Source: Micromonospora echinaurantiaca (GTDB taxonomy: Bacteria; Actinomycetota; Actinomycetes; Mycobacteriales; Micromonosporaceae). Taken from it: a stretch of DNA of 64,000 nucleotides. The translations under genes were made by a program, and so were the position numbers. Below are positions 8,255-17,081 of the stretch, in pieces; position 1 is the first letter of the stretch, and the number at the start of each line of letters is the position of its first letter. The DNA lies in assembly GCF_900090235.1 (NCBI RefSeq), contig NZ_LT607750.1, forward strand, positions 4,517,001 to 4,581,000, read 5' to 3'. Below the pieces are notes generated by a model. It searched no databases, was not told the DNA's origin, and saw only the letters and a program-made list of their open reading frames with translations.

Positions 8255-8417
8255 GTGCCGCCGGCGTTCCCCGGCGACGGGGCAAACTCTACCCGATGAC
8301 AAGATCCCCCGGTCCGTCGGCCCACCCGGCCCCGGGTCGCGGCATGGTTGCGCTGGTCAGCGCCGGGGTACTGAAGACCCTCGACAGCACACCACATCCC
8401 CTGACAAGGAGGCTGTC

Positions 8418-8666
8418 GTGGGTATCGGCACCAGCATCTTCCTGATCGCCGTCGGCGCGATCCTCACCTTCGCGCTGGACGCGAGCATCGGCGGCATCGA
8501 CCTCGACGTGGTCGGCTGGATCCTGATGGCGGCCGGCGTGCTCGGGCTCATCATGACCACCCTCATCTGGGGCCGGCGCCGCCAGGTGGTCAGCACCACG
8601 GAGCCCGTCGAGCCGGTGGAGTACCGGCGGGTCGAGGAGCGCCGGGACATCGCTCCGCCGCTCTGA
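8418..8666 (+). CDS. Small DUF6458-like membrane protein
   Basis: An 82-residue protein with two hydrophobic segments (about residues 3-20 and 28-48) separated by the short loop DASIGGIDLD, and a charged cytoplasmic tail ending ERRDIAPPL. The start MGIGTSIFLIAVGAILTFA is characteristic of the actinobacterial DUF6458 family. Function unknown. GTG at 8418 is preceded by AAGGAGG with 5-nt spacing. Confidence 0.82.
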   Translation: MGIGTSIFLIAVGAILTFALDASIGGIDLDVVGWILMAAGVLGLIMTTLIWGRRRQVVSTTEPVEPVEYRRVEERRDIAPPL

Positions 8667-8753
8667 CCGCACCGGCGCGGCCGACGGAGCTGGACGGTCG
8701 CGACGGCGAGGTGCCGACCACCACCCGGTGGCCGGCACCTCGCCGTGCGCGGG

Positions 8754-9569
8754 TCAGCGCATCAGGCTGTTCAGCGCGCCGTAGTCGAACCCGCCGGCGA
8801 GGGTCTGGTACGTCCCCGGGCCGAACGCCTCGTCGGCAGCCCGGCGGGCCACCGCGTACGCCGCCTCGGCCACCGCCGAGCCCAGGCTGACCCGGGCGAC
8901 CCCCAGCCGGGCCAGTTCGGGCACCGCCGGGGCACCCGGGCCGGCCAGCACGTTGACCGGCGCCGACACGCCGGTGACCAGGGCCCGGATGGTCTCCGGG
9001 TCGACCACGCCCGGCACGAACACCCCGTCCGCGCCGGCGGCCAGGTACGCCCTGGCCCGCGCCACGGTCCCCGCGACCCCGTCCACGCCCCACAGGAAGG
9101 TGTCCGTACGGGCGTTGACGAAGACCGGCACGCCGGCGGCGTCGGCGGCCGCCCGGACGGCGGCGATCCGGGCGCACTGGTCGTCCACGTCCCGCAGCAC
9201 CGGCCCACCGTCGTACCGGGCGTCCTCGATGTTCACCCCGACCGCGCCGGCCGCGATCACCGCCCGTGCGGTCTCGCCAACCTCCGCCGGGTTCGCCCCG
9301 TAACCGGACTCGATGTCCGCGGAGACCGGTACCGGCACCGCGGCGGCGACCCGGCGCACCAGGTCGACGGCCGCCTCGCGGCCGAGGGCGTCACCGTCCG
9401 GGGCGCCCAGGCTCCAGGCCACGCCGGCGCTGGTGGTGGCCACCGCGCGGGCGCCGGCGGCGGCCACGATCCGGGCGCTGGCCACGTCCCAGGCGTTGAC
9501 CAGGACCAGCGGCGACGCGGCGGTGTGCAGGGAACGGAAGAGCTCTGCTCGGCTGTGTTGATCGCTCAC
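8754..9569 (-). CDS. Isocitrate lyase/PEP-mutase-family protein
   Basis: About 271 residues of a PEP-mutase/isocitrate-lyase (TIM-barrel) protein: LVLVNAWDVASARIV at the N-terminus, VSADIESGYG and VGVNIEDARYDGG (metal-binding acidic residues), then FVNARTDTFLWG. The active-site KKCGH loop of true isocitrate and methylisocitrate lyases is absent, so the substrate is uncertain; relatives act on oxaloacetate, phosphonopyruvate or methylisocitrate-like C-C bonds. GTG at 9569 (VSDQHSRAELF) is preferred; another GTG at 9629 would run into the divergent promoter. Confidence 0.82.
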   Translation of the reverse strand: MSDQHSRAELFRSLHTAASPLVLVNAWDVASARIVAAAGARAVATTSAGVAWSLGAPDGDALGREAAVDLVRRVAAAVPVPVSADIESGYGANPAEVGETARAVIAAGAVGVNIEDARYDGGPVLRDVDDQCARIAAVRAAADAAGVPVFVNARTDTFLWGVDGVAGTVARARAYLAAGADGVFVPGVVDPETIRALVTGVSAPVNVLAGPGAPAVPELARLGVARVSLGSAVAEAAYAVARRAADEAFGPGTYQTLAGGFDYGALNSLMR

Positions 9570-9639
9570 CCGGCCAGTCTGGGCGGGTCCGGCCGCCGGC
9601 AGTATCGTTTCAGTCCCAGCTGAATCCACCGGGGGTGCC

Positions 9640-10617
9640 GTGGTCTCGATCGGGCTGTCCGCGGCCGGCGTCGCCCGGATCCGCTTCGCCGTCTCCTGCC
9701 TCTGGGAGGTGGCCGCCGGCGTCCGGGTGCTCCGCGAGCCCGGCCGCCACGCCGTGCATCTGCCCTGGGTGCGCCGGGTGCGGCCACGCCTCGCGGAGGC
9801 CGGGTTGCTCGGCCCGGACGGGCTGCTCTGGCAGCTGATCCCGGCCGCACCCGGCTACTTCCCCGACTTCCTCACCCCGCCGCCGGCCGGGCTCAACCCC
9901 GACCTGGCCGCCGAGCTGGCGGTGCTGCGGGCCACCCCCGCCGCGACCGTACGCGCGCAGCTCGACCTCGGTCCCGGCGACCGGCCGCCCGCGGTGGCCG
10001 CCCTGTACGCCGACCCGGAGGCGGGCCTGCGCCGGCTGGCCGGGGAGATCGAGGCATACTGGCGGCTCGCGGTGGCCGCCGACTGGCCCCGGATCCGGGT
10101 GCTGCTCGACGCCGAGGTGTTCGCCCGGGCCCGCCGGCTGGCCGAGGACGGCGTCGCCGCGCTCCTCAACGACCTGCACGAGTGGGTCCGCTGGGAGGAC
10201 GACACGCTGCGCATCGCCCAGCGGCACTGCGCCGCCCCCGACGTACCCGCCGGTGGCGCCCTCGTGCTGGTCCCCTCGGTCTTCGTCTGGCCGTCGGTGC
10301 TCAGCGTCGCCGCCGGGGACGCCCCGCAGCTCAGCTACCCGGCCCGCGGGGTCGGCACGCTCTGGGAGAGCCCGGCGGGCACCCCCGGGGCGCTGGCCGC
10401 GGTGCTCGGGCCGGGGCGGGCCCGGCTGCTGGCCGAACTGGCCGCGCCGACCGCCGGCGGGGAGCTGGCCCGGCGGACCGGGATGTCCCCGGCCGGGGTG
10501 TCGCAGCACCTCACCACGCTCCGCGCGGCCGGGCTGGTGACCACCCACCGGCAGGGCCGGACGCTGCTCAGCGTCCGCACCGAGGTCGCCGAGGCGCTGC
10601 TCGCCGCCGCCGGTTGA
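9640..10617 (+). CDS. DUF5937/ArsR-type HTH transcriptional regulator
   Basis: A 325-residue protein whose long N-terminal part (about 1-240, starting VSIGLSAAGVARIRFAVS) matches the DUF5937 regulators of actinobacteria, and whose C-terminus is an ArsR-like winged helix (LAAPTAGGELARRTGMSPAGVSQHL ... LVTTHRQGRTLLSVRT). It is divergent from the PEP-mutase-like gene, which it may control. No cysteine metal-binding motif is present, so metals are unlikely ligands. The GTG start follows a GGGGGTG ribosome site. Confidence 0.8.
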   Translation: MVSIGLSAAGVARIRFAVSCLWEVAAGVRVLREPGRHAVHLPWVRRVRPRLAEAGLLGPDGLLWQLIPAAPGYFPDFLTPPPAGLNPDLAAELAVLRATPAATVRAQLDLGPGDRPPAVAALYADPEAGLRRLAGEIEAYWRLAVAADWPRIRVLLDAEVFARARRLAEDGVAALLNDLHEWVRWEDDTLRIAQRHCAAPDVPAGGALVLVPSVFVWPSVLSVAAGDAPQLSYPARGVGTLWESPAGTPGALAAVLGPGRARLLAELAAPTAGGELARRTGMSPAGVSQHLTTLRAAGLVTTHRQGRTLLSVRTEVAEALLAAAG

Positions 10618-10817
10618 CCGGACCGGCGAGCGCTCGATGCCGCCGCCGGCTGACCCGACCGGCGGCGAGCGCTCGGTGCCACCGCCTCGGGCCGGGTGCC
10701 GCCGCGCCGCTCGCGGGCCGGATGTGGCGGGGTCAGTAGAGCCCGGCCTGCGTCAGCCCGCCGACGCCGGTCCGGCAACCCATCAGCCCGCTGACGCCCG
10801 ACCCCGATCCGTCAACC

Positions 10818-10835
10818 CATCAAATGGTTTTGATG
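10818..10835. promoter_or_regulatory. ArsR-type operator (ATCAA-N6-TTGAT)
   Basis: CATCAAATGGTTTTGATG is an 18-bp dyad containing ATCAA-N6-TTGAT, the classic ArsR/SmtB operator core. It abuts a -10 box TAAAGT (10836-10841) that lies 6 nt before the ATG of an ArsR-domain gene, so binding would block that promoter. Confidence 0.8.
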
Positions 10836-10841
10836 TAAAGT
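10836..10841 (+). promoter_or_regulatory. -10 element for a leaderless arsR-fusion transcript
   Basis: TAAAGT lies 6 nt upstream of ATG 10848, with no ribosome-binding site between, and directly next to the operator dyad. Confidence 0.55.
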
Positions 10842-10847
10842 CGGTCT

Positions 10848-11633
10848 ATGGCGCCATCGAGCCCCGATGCCCCGGCGTTCCTCTACCTGGCCGCCCATCC
10901 GCTGCGCTGGCGGCTGTTGACCGCACTCGCGGCTGGTGACTACCGCGTCCGGGAGCTCGTAAGGCTGGTGGGCGAGCCACAGAACCTGGTGTCCTACCAC
11001 CTTCGACTGCTGCGTGACAGCGGGCTCGTCATCGCCACGCGCAGCAGCTTCGACGGCCGGGACAGCTACTACCACCTCGATCTGGACCACTGCGCCCGGG
11101 CGCTGGCCGGTATCGGAACGGCCCTGCACCCGGCGCTGCACCGGGAAGCAGCGCTCCCTCCCGTGGACCCGCGGCGCTCACCGCGTCTCGATGTGCTGTT
11201 CGTGTGCACCGGCAACAGCGCGCGGTCGCCGATCGCCGAGGCCCTGCTGGGCCATCGAGCCGGTAGCCAGGTGACGGTTCTCAGCGCCGGCACCCGGCCG
11301 AGACCAAGGCTCCATCCCTACGCCGTACGGGTGCTGCGCGACACCTTCGGCATCGACATCACCGGACAACAGCCCCGGCACCTCGATACGGTGACCGGCC
11401 GCCGGTACGACTACGTGATCACCTTGTGCGACAAGGCCCGCGAGGTCTGCCCCGACTTCGCAGCCGAGCCTCGGCGGATGCACTGGAGCGTTCCCGACCC
11501 CACGACGACCGGCGACACCAGCGACCCCGACTATTCCGCTTTCCAGCGCGCCGCGACCGACATCGACACCCGCGTCAGACATCTGCTGCCCCTGCTCAGC
11601 GCCACCCGGCCCGCGAAGGAGACCGCGTCATGA
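10848..11633 (+). CDS. ArsR regulator fused to a low-molecular-weight phosphatase/arsenate-reductase domain
   Basis: A 261-residue two-domain protein. Residues 1-100 form an ArsR-type winged helix (LVGEPQNLVSYHLRLLRDSGL); residues 113-255 form a low-molecular-weight protein tyrosine phosphatase fold with the CX5R loop CTGNSARS (C120-R126) and a C-terminal general-acid loop (SVPDPTTTGD). In bacteria this fold serves as phosphatase or arsenate reductase. The HTH part has a single cysteine (C82), so no usual CxC arsenite site is visible. The gene is probably autoregulated through the dyad at 10818-10835 and overlaps the next gene by 4 nt. Confidence 0.88.
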   Translation: MAPSSPDAPAFLYLAAHPLRWRLLTALAAGDYRVRELVRLVGEPQNLVSYHLRLLRDSGLVIATRSSFDGRDSYYHLDLDHCARALAGIGTALHPALHREAALPPVDPRRSPRLDVLFVCTGNSARSPIAEALLGHRAGSQVTVLSAGTRPRPRLHPYAVRVLRDTFGIDITGQQPRHLDTVTGRRYDYVITLCDKAREVCPDFAAEPRRMHWSVPDPTTTGDTSDPDYSAFQRAATDIDTRVRHLLPLLSATRPAKETAS

Positions 11634-12034
11634 CAACACCCAGCCAGTACGCGAGCGTCCGTTACCTCGTCGACGACGTCCAGGCCGCCGTCGACTTCTA
11701 CACGACCCATCTCGGGTTCACCGTCCACACCAGTGCCGCTCCCGCCTTCGCCGACGTGGTGCGCGGCCCGCTACGGCTGCTGCTGTCCGGACCGACCAGC
11801 TCCGGCGCCCGTGCCACTCCCGCCGACGCCGCCACCGCCGGACGCAACCGTATCCACCTCGTCGTCGACGACCTCGATGCCGAGATCGACCGCCTGCGCG
11901 GCAGCGGATTGGATTTCCGCGGCGAGGTGGTTACCGGGCCGGGCGGACGTCAGATCCTGCTCACCGACCCCGCCGGCAATCTCATCGAACTGTTCCAGCC
12001 CGCCAGCACGCCCAGCGCACCAGTCACGCCCTGA
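11630..12034 (+). CDS. VOC-superfamily (glyoxalase/bleomycin-resistance-like) protein
   Basis: A 134-residue protein with the paired beta-alpha-beta-beta-beta modules of vicinal-oxygen-chelate proteins: VRYLVDDVQAAVDFYTTHLGF and IHLVVDDLDAEIDRLRGSGL, ending TDPAGNLIELFQP. The glutamate of NLIELF and H of RIHLVV are candidate metal ligands; the usual first histidine is replaced by arginine. It lacks cysteines, so it is not an ArsI C-As lyase. ATG 11630 overlaps the stop of the ArsR-phosphatase gene (ATGA), showing co-translation. Likely role: detoxification in the same response, inferred. Confidence 0.85.
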   Translation: MTTPSQYASVRYLVDDVQAAVDFYTTHLGFTVHTSAAPAFADVVRGPLRLLLSGPTSSGARATPADAATAGRNRIHLVVDDLDAEIDRLRGSGLDFRGEVVTGPGGRQILLTDPAGNLIELFQPASTPSAPVTP

Positions 12035-12140
12035 CCAGAGGCCGGCCGGGGCGCACTCACGGTCGACACGACCGGATTCTGTGGCACCCCGCTGGTATGT
12101 TCGCCCGCGCTGACCGGTGCTGGACTAGTAGGAGGCACTT

Positions 12141-12656
12141 GTGGTTGACGTGGCGCTGCGGCCGATCGACGACTCCGATCTCGACGCGTTGTTCGAACAG
12201 ATGCGGGATCCCGAATCGGTCCGGATGGCTGCCTTCACCGCCGAGGATCCCGACGACCGCACCGCGTTCGATGTCCACATGGCGAAGGTCAGGGCGTCGC
12301 CCACGGCCATCAATCGCGCCGTCACCGCCGATGGACGGCTGGTCGGCAGCATCGCCGCCTTCGTCATCGAGGGAGTCACCGAGGTCACGTACTGGATCGA
12401 CCGGGCCTTCTGGGGGCAGGGAATCGCCAGCCGAGCGCTCGCCCTGCTGATCGAGTCGGTTCCCGTCCGGCCCCTGTTCGCCCGCGTCGCGAGTGACAAC
12501 GCGGGATCGCTCCAGGTGCTGCGGAAAGCAGGCTTCGAGATCACCGGCACGGAGATCGCGTTCGCCAACGCGCGGAAAGCGGAGATCGAAGAAACGATCC
12601 TGCGCCTCGACCGGCCCGCGAAGACCGCGCCACCCGATGCGGCGAGCGGGGCCTAA
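12141..12656 (+). CDS. GNAT-family N-acetyltransferase
   Basis: A 171-residue acetyltransferase of the RimJ/RimL type: N-terminal RPIDDSDLDALFEQMRDPE, central beta-strand EVTYWIDRAFWGQGIASRAL containing the acetyl-CoA pyrophosphate loop (Q/RxxGxA form: GQGIAS), and SLQVLRKAGFEITG near the C-terminus. GTG 12141 follows a strong TAGGAGG at 12129-12135. The acceptor substrate is unknown. Its stop lies 3 nt from the end of the convergent GH15 gene. Confidence 0.87.
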   Translation: MVDVALRPIDDSDLDALFEQMRDPESVRMAAFTAEDPDDRTAFDVHMAKVRASPTAINRAVTADGRLVGSIAAFVIEGVTEVTYWIDRAFWGQGIASRALALLIESVPVRPLFARVASDNAGSLQVLRKAGFEITGTEIAFANARKAEIEETILRLDRPAKTAPPDAASGA

Positions 12657-12659
12657 AGA

Positions 12660-14456
12660 TCAAGCCGGGGGGCTGTCGCAGATCGCGAGCGCGGCCTGGA
12701 CGAGCGCGGCGTGGGTCAGCGTCTGCGGGTAGTTGCCGAGTTGGGCCCCGGTCCTGGGATCCACCTCCTCGGCGAAGAGGCCGAGCGGGCTGGCGTAATC
12801 GAGCAGCGTCTGGAACAGCTCGATCGCCTCGCCGCGTCGCCCGGTGCTGGCGAGGGCCTGGACGAGCCAGAACGAGCAGGGCAGGAACGCGCCCTCGGTG
12901 CCGGGCAGGCCGTCGCGTCCCGGTGGGTAGCGGTAGAGCAGCGGACCGCCGGCGGACAGCCGCTCACGGATGGCGTCGATGGTGCCGCGCACGCGGGCGG
13001 ACCCGACGCTGTCCATGCCCAGCAGGGGCAGGACGAGCAGGGCCGCGTCCAGGTCGGTGGAACCGTAGCTGCGGACGTAGCTGCCCTGCGTCGGGTCGAA
13101 GCCCTGGGTGCGGACGTCGGCGGCGATGGCATCCCGGGCGCTCTCCCAGCGCCGGCGTTGCCGCGCCGGGAGCCGGTGGGTGTCGGCGATGCGCAGCGCC
13201 CGGTCGAGGGCGAGCCAGCCCATGAGCTTGGAATGCACGTGCTGGCCCGGCTCGCGGACCTCCCAGACGCCGGCATCGGGCTCCCGCCATCGGCGGGCGA
13301 CGACATCGGCGAACCCGCGCACGGCCCGCCACGTCTCGGAGTAGAGGCGGTGACCGGCCTGGACGAACACCCAGGCGGCGTCGACCACCCAGCCGTAGCC
13401 GTCGAGCTGGTGCTGGTCAGCGGCGCCGTTGCCGAAGCGTACCGGCACGCTGTCGTGGTAGCCGGGCCAGCCGGACAGTTCCCGTTCGCGGGGCACGTGG
13501 CGGCCGGTCAGGGTGAACAGCGCCGGCAGGCGTGGCCGCTCCAGGCGGCTGGCGTGCAGCAGCCACGCGAGGAAACCGTGGGCCTCGTCGAGTTTGCCGA
13601 CGCCGAGGAACGCGTTGACGCCGATACTGGCGTCCCTGGGCCAGACATAGCGGTAGTCCCAGTTCCTCGCCCCGCCGGGATCCTCGGGCAACGACGTCGT
13701 CGGTGCGGCCACCGGGGCCTGCGAGGGGGAATAGGTCAACAAGCGGATGGTCATCAGGCTGCGTACGACCGGCTCCCGGAACGGGAGCGACTCCTGGATC
13801 CCGGCCGTCCAGGCCCGCCAGCGGGCCTCGTCTGCGACGACGAGTTCCCACGCCGCCGCCGGCTCCACGTGGATCAGCGGTTCGCGGTAGGCCACGGCGA
13901 GGACAAGGGTCACCGGGTGGCCCGGCACGACCCTCACCGAGGTGGGCCGCCCCGGTTCGATCGTGCGGTCGGGCGTACAGCTCAGGGACACAGCCAGCGC
14001 CCCCCACTCGCACACCAGGATTCCGCCGCGGTGGCGGGTGCGGGGCCGGCGGTGCGGTACCCCGAGGCGGGGGTCGAACTCGACGACGACGTCGACCGCT
14101 CCCCCCTCGGCCGACAGCCGCCGCACGAGCAGCGTCGTCGGCAGCAGGCGGCCCGACACCTCGGCCACCATCGACTCGGCGAGGGTGAGCCGACCGCCGC
14201 CCACCGCCCAGGTCGTCTCCAGCGTGGCGGTGTGCTGCCGGTAGCGCCGCTCGACAACCGTGGCGGCCGAGGCCGGGCCGACCCGGAACGTGCCCGCCTG
14301 CGGACCGCCGACGAGGCGGCCGAACAGGGGTTCGCCGTCGAAGCGGGGTACGCAGAGCCAGTCGATGGCGCCGTCACTGGCGACGAGGGCAGCGGTACGG
14401 GTGTCGCCCAGCAGCCCGTAGTCGCTGATCGGCGCCGGCGGCCGGGGCCCCGTCAC
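12660..14456 (-). CDS. Glycoside hydrolase family 15 protein (trehalase/glucoamylase-like)
   Basis: A 598-residue GH15 enzyme of normal length for the actinobacterial branch. An N-terminal beta-sandwich begins ISDYGLLGDTRTAALVASDG; the (alpha/alpha)6 catalytic domain has NWDYRYVWPRDASIGVNAFL, the catalytic acid in GVWEVREPGQHVHSKLM, and the second catalytic glutamate in LGLFAEEVDPRTG. Members of this branch hydrolyse trehalose or alpha-glucans inside the cell; which one applies cannot be told. No signal peptide, so it is cytoplasmic. Starts with GTG without a good ribosome site. Confidence 0.87.
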   Translation of the reverse strand: MTGPRPPAPISDYGLLGDTRTAALVASDGAIDWLCVPRFDGEPLFGRLVGGPQAGTFRVGPASAATVVERRYRQHTATLETTWAVGGGRLTLAESMVAEVSGRLLPTTLLVRRLSAEGGAVDVVVEFDPRLGVPHRRPRTRHRGGILVCEWGALAVSLSCTPDRTIEPGRPTSVRVVPGHPVTLVLAVAYREPLIHVEPAAAWELVVADEARWRAWTAGIQESLPFREPVVRSLMTIRLLTYSPSQAPVAAPTTSLPEDPGGARNWDYRYVWPRDASIGVNAFLGVGKLDEAHGFLAWLLHASRLERPRLPALFTLTGRHVPRERELSGWPGYHDSVPVRFGNGAADQHQLDGYGWVVDAAWVFVQAGHRLYSETWRAVRGFADVVARRWREPDAGVWEVREPGQHVHSKLMGWLALDRALRIADTHRLPARQRRRWESARDAIAADVRTQGFDPTQGSYVRSYGSTDLDAALLVLPLLGMDSVGSARVRGTIDAIRERLSAGGPLLYRYPPGRDGLPGTEGAFLPCSFWLVQALASTGRRGEAIELFQTLLDYASPLGLFAEEVDPRTGAQLGNYPQTLTHAALVQAALAICDSPPA

Positions 14457-14541
14457 CGTGGGCCCACCGGTCGCCCCGGTCCCGTGCTGACGGTTCGCAC
14501 GGGATCACAGCGAAGGGGACGGTCACCCGGGCCGGTGCGGC

Positions 14542-15018
14542 TCACTGGGCCCGGAGGAGCAGCCCGAGGACGACCCCGTAGATGACGTGGACGACGACCG
14601 CGACGGCGGGCGTCTGGACGCCGTAGTTGAGGGCGAACAGCCCGGGCGGCTCCAGCACGGCCGTGCTGGACGGTCCGGCCCGCGGCGAGGCCATCCGCGG
14701 ATGGACGCCGGGGAGCAGCGGTAGGAGCACCGTCAGCGCGATCGCGACATGGAGCCCACCGAACAGCGCACCGACCCACCAGGTGGCACGGTCCAGCACG
14801 GCGAACGCGGCCGCGTACCCCAGGGCGAAGCCCTGACCGGCGATGAGGTGGACGAAGAAGCCGACGACCCGCGCCCGATCGGGGTCCTCGGTGACGAGAG
14901 TCCCGAGCACCAGCGGCAGGTCGAGGCGAGTGAGCCCGGCCAGTTGCGCCGCGATCATCGACGCGGTGAGCGCGGCGGTCGCGACCAACCCGAACACTGC
15001 CCATCCGGCCCAGTCCAT
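14542..15018 (-). CDS. Small four-helix membrane protein, unknown function
   Basis: A 158-residue protein with four hydrophobic helices (about residues 4-27, 62-80, 84-104 and 133-155) and a polar loop HPRMASPRAGPSS between helices three and four. No family recognised beyond generic integral membrane protein. It ends 86 nt before the start of the GH15 gene on the same strand and could be its operon partner. Confidence 0.6.
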   Translation of the reverse strand: MDWAGWAVFGLVATAALTASMIAAQLAGLTRLDLPLVLGTLVTEDPDRARVVGFFVHLIAGQGFALGYAAAFAVLDRATWWVGALFGGLHVAIALTVLLPLLPGVHPRMASPRAGPSSTAVLEPPGLFALNYGVQTPAVAVVVHVIYGVVLGLLLRAQ

Positions 15019-15033
15019 CTCAGCGGCCGTCAG

Positions 15034-15132
15034 TCACGCACGCCGGCGCGCACGTGGCTGACCGGGTCTGGAGCTGTCGAGCAGCAGCCGCCCGGCGTCC
15101 CGTACGCGGCGCCGCGCACTTGTCTCGGACAT
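15034..15132 (-). CDS. Possible 32-residue basic peptide
   Basis: A short frame, MSETSARRRVRDAG then LLLDSSRPGQ and an Arg-rich end, preceded by GGAAGG at a good distance. It ends 15 nt before the membrane-protein start. There are no homologues I can name; it may be chance. The rest of 15133-15316 shows no gene; it is presumably the terminator/promoter zone between the ABC operon and this pair. Confidence 0.25.
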   Translation of the reverse strand: MSETSARRRVRDAGRLLLDSSRPGQPRARRRA

Positions 15133-15316
15133 CGGTGCCTTCCGGCTGCAAACACGAGGTCGGTTACAAACCTGGGCCGGGGTGTACGCCTGCGACAACT
15201 CGCGGACGCTGGTCTCCACCCTAGGCCCACCAGACCTCGGACACCGTCGGCTTGCCGGAATGCACAGCGCGGACAACCGAGGGAAGCGGTACGCCCGGCA
15301 CCGCCGCCGGCGGCTG

Positions 15317-17080
15317 TCACGTCGGTGCGGACCGGAGCGTGTCCACGACCGGGCGCCGGGTGGCGACCATCGCGGGGATGGCGGCGAGTGCGGCGATGGC
15401 GAGCAGGACTCCGAGCGCGGTGGCGAGCAGCCAGGAACCGGGCGGGTACCGGACCTCGCCGGTGCTGACGACCTCGAGAAGCCCGATGCCGGCCGGGATC
15501 CCCGCGACGACGCCGGGTATGGCGGGAAGCAGTTGCGCCACCGCCAGGCCCACGCCGGCCTGCGTGGGCGTGGCGCCGAGCGTCCGCGCGACGGCCAGCG
15601 GCTGCCGGGCGTCGAGGACCGCGGTCCAGGTGCTCACGACGGCGTTGATAAGCGCGAGGACGCACAACACGACGATGACGACGAGCAGGGCCTGGTCCAT
15701 TCGCTCGCTGCGGGGATTGGCGAGTTCGGTGTAGCCGAGGTCGAAGTGTTCCACCCGGGCGTTGACCATGAGCATGGCGACGAGCGCGGTCATGGTGATC
15801 AGCGTGTTCACCGTGACCAGCCGGGCGCGGCGCGGCCGGCGCGCGTTGATCCGCACCCCGATCAGCAGAGCGGTGGGCAGCCGCCGCGACAGCCAGATAC
15901 GCCACCGCCGGCGTCGCGGTGGCGTCGCGGCGTCGGCCAGCGCGGGGACGGTGCTGCTGGCGGCGGCGCGCACCACCGGCACCAGAGTCGCCGCCACCGC
16001 GACCGCGAGGGCGAGGGCGGTGACGGCGATCACTGTGCGCAGGGCGGGGGGCTGGGCGTTGACGGAGCCGATGAGTCCGGCGCTGGGGCGGATCAGCACG
16101 GGTGCGGCGAACCAGCCCGCGGCCAGCCCCACCCCGGCGGCGGCAAGTCCGATCACGAGGTACTCGGCGAGGTGGACGACGGCGATCATGGCCGGTCCGG
16201 CGCCGACGGCCTTGAGCAGCCCCACCCGGCGGCGCTGACCGATGATCCGACCCGCGACGATGCCGGCTACGCCGGCCAGCGCAAGGCCGGTGAGCAGCCA
16301 GCTGCCGACGAGCAGCGTCATCCGCGCGTCGCCGTACAGCCGACCGTTGAGATAGCTGATCTCCTGCCAGGTGGTGAGGTGGGGGCCGACGTCGTACGTC
16401 GCGCTGGCCGCCGGGTCGGCGAGTCTGAGTTTGGCGGTGTACGACAGCGGCTGGCCGCCCGCGAGCGTGCCGATGTCGCCGCGGTCGACCCAGACCAGGC
16501 CGCCGCGCTCGACCAGGATGCTGCCCGGGTGGTGCCATCCGGCGTACGGGTACGTCGGTCTCGCGGCGGTGACGGCGGTTCCGATCACGCGCAGCGGATG
16601 ACCGTCGATGCTGACCGTGTCGCCGATGCGGATGTCGAGGGCGTCGGCGAAGGCACGCTCGACGACCACGCCGCCGGGGCGTACCCAGGTGCCGTCGGTC
16701 ACGGCGGGCCGGTCGACGGATACGGGTGCGGCGTCCCGGCCCTCGACGACGGTGTGCGCGGACGTGCCGCGGACCGTCATCGTCAGGTAGGCGATGGGGA
16801 ACGGACCGCTGTGCTCGGTGACGCCGGCCGCGGTGGTCAGCGAGGCCAGCTCATCGATCGCTGCCTGGCCGGTGGCCAGGGGCGTCACGGCCACGTCCGG
16901 GCCGGCGGTGGCCGTCCGGGTCTGCTGGTACGGCCGACCGGCGAGCTCGTTGAGGGCGAGGCCGATGGTCAACGTGGCGGTGGCGGCGGTGATGGCGGAC
17001 AGCAGCAGGACAGTCTCGGTCCGACGGCGGCGCAGGTCGCGCACCAGCAGCCGGCAGACGAGCAGCAGGCGGCCGGTCAC
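15317..17080 (-). CDS. ABC transporter permease, MacB/FtsX type
   Basis: A 587-residue permease. An N-terminal helix (VLLLSAITAATATLTIGLA) is followed by a large extracytoplasmic domain (about 45-235; GTSAHTVVEGRDAAPVSVD), then two FtsX-like bundles of three to four helices each (about 250-370 and 420-570). Such permeases do not import; they use mechanotransmission for efflux, lipoprotein handling or peptide resistance. It starts 1 nt from the end of the ATPase gene, so the order is padR-ATPase-permease. Confidence 0.87.
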   Translation of the reverse strand: MTGRLLLVCRLLVRDLRRRRTETVLLLSAITAATATLTIGLALNELAGRPYQQTRTATAGPDVAVTPLATGQAAIDELASLTTAAGVTEHSGPFPIAYLTMTVRGTSAHTVVEGRDAAPVSVDRPAVTDGTWVRPGGVVVERAFADALDIRIGDTVSIDGHPLRVIGTAVTAARPTYPYAGWHHPGSILVERGGLVWVDRGDIGTLAGGQPLSYTAKLRLADPAASATYDVGPHLTTWQEISYLNGRLYGDARMTLLVGSWLLTGLALAGVAGIVAGRIIGQRRRVGLLKAVGAGPAMIAVVHLAEYLVIGLAAAGVGLAAGWFAAPVLIRPSAGLIGSVNAQPPALRTVIAVTALALAVAVAATLVPVVRAAASSTVPALADAATPPRRRRWRIWLSRRLPTALLIGVRINARRPRRARLVTVNTLITMTALVAMLMVNARVEHFDLGYTELANPRSERMDQALLVVIVVLCVLALINAVVSTWTAVLDARQPLAVARTLGATPTQAGVGLAVAQLLPAIPGVVAGIPAGIGLLEVVSTGEVRYPPGSWLLATALGVLLAIAALAAIPAMVATRRPVVDTLRSAPT

Positions 17081-17081
17081 C

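Noticed and set aside
11630..12034. VOC protein as ArsI arsenic-carbon lyase
   Set aside because: ArsI enzymes need a conserved cysteine pair; this protein contains none.
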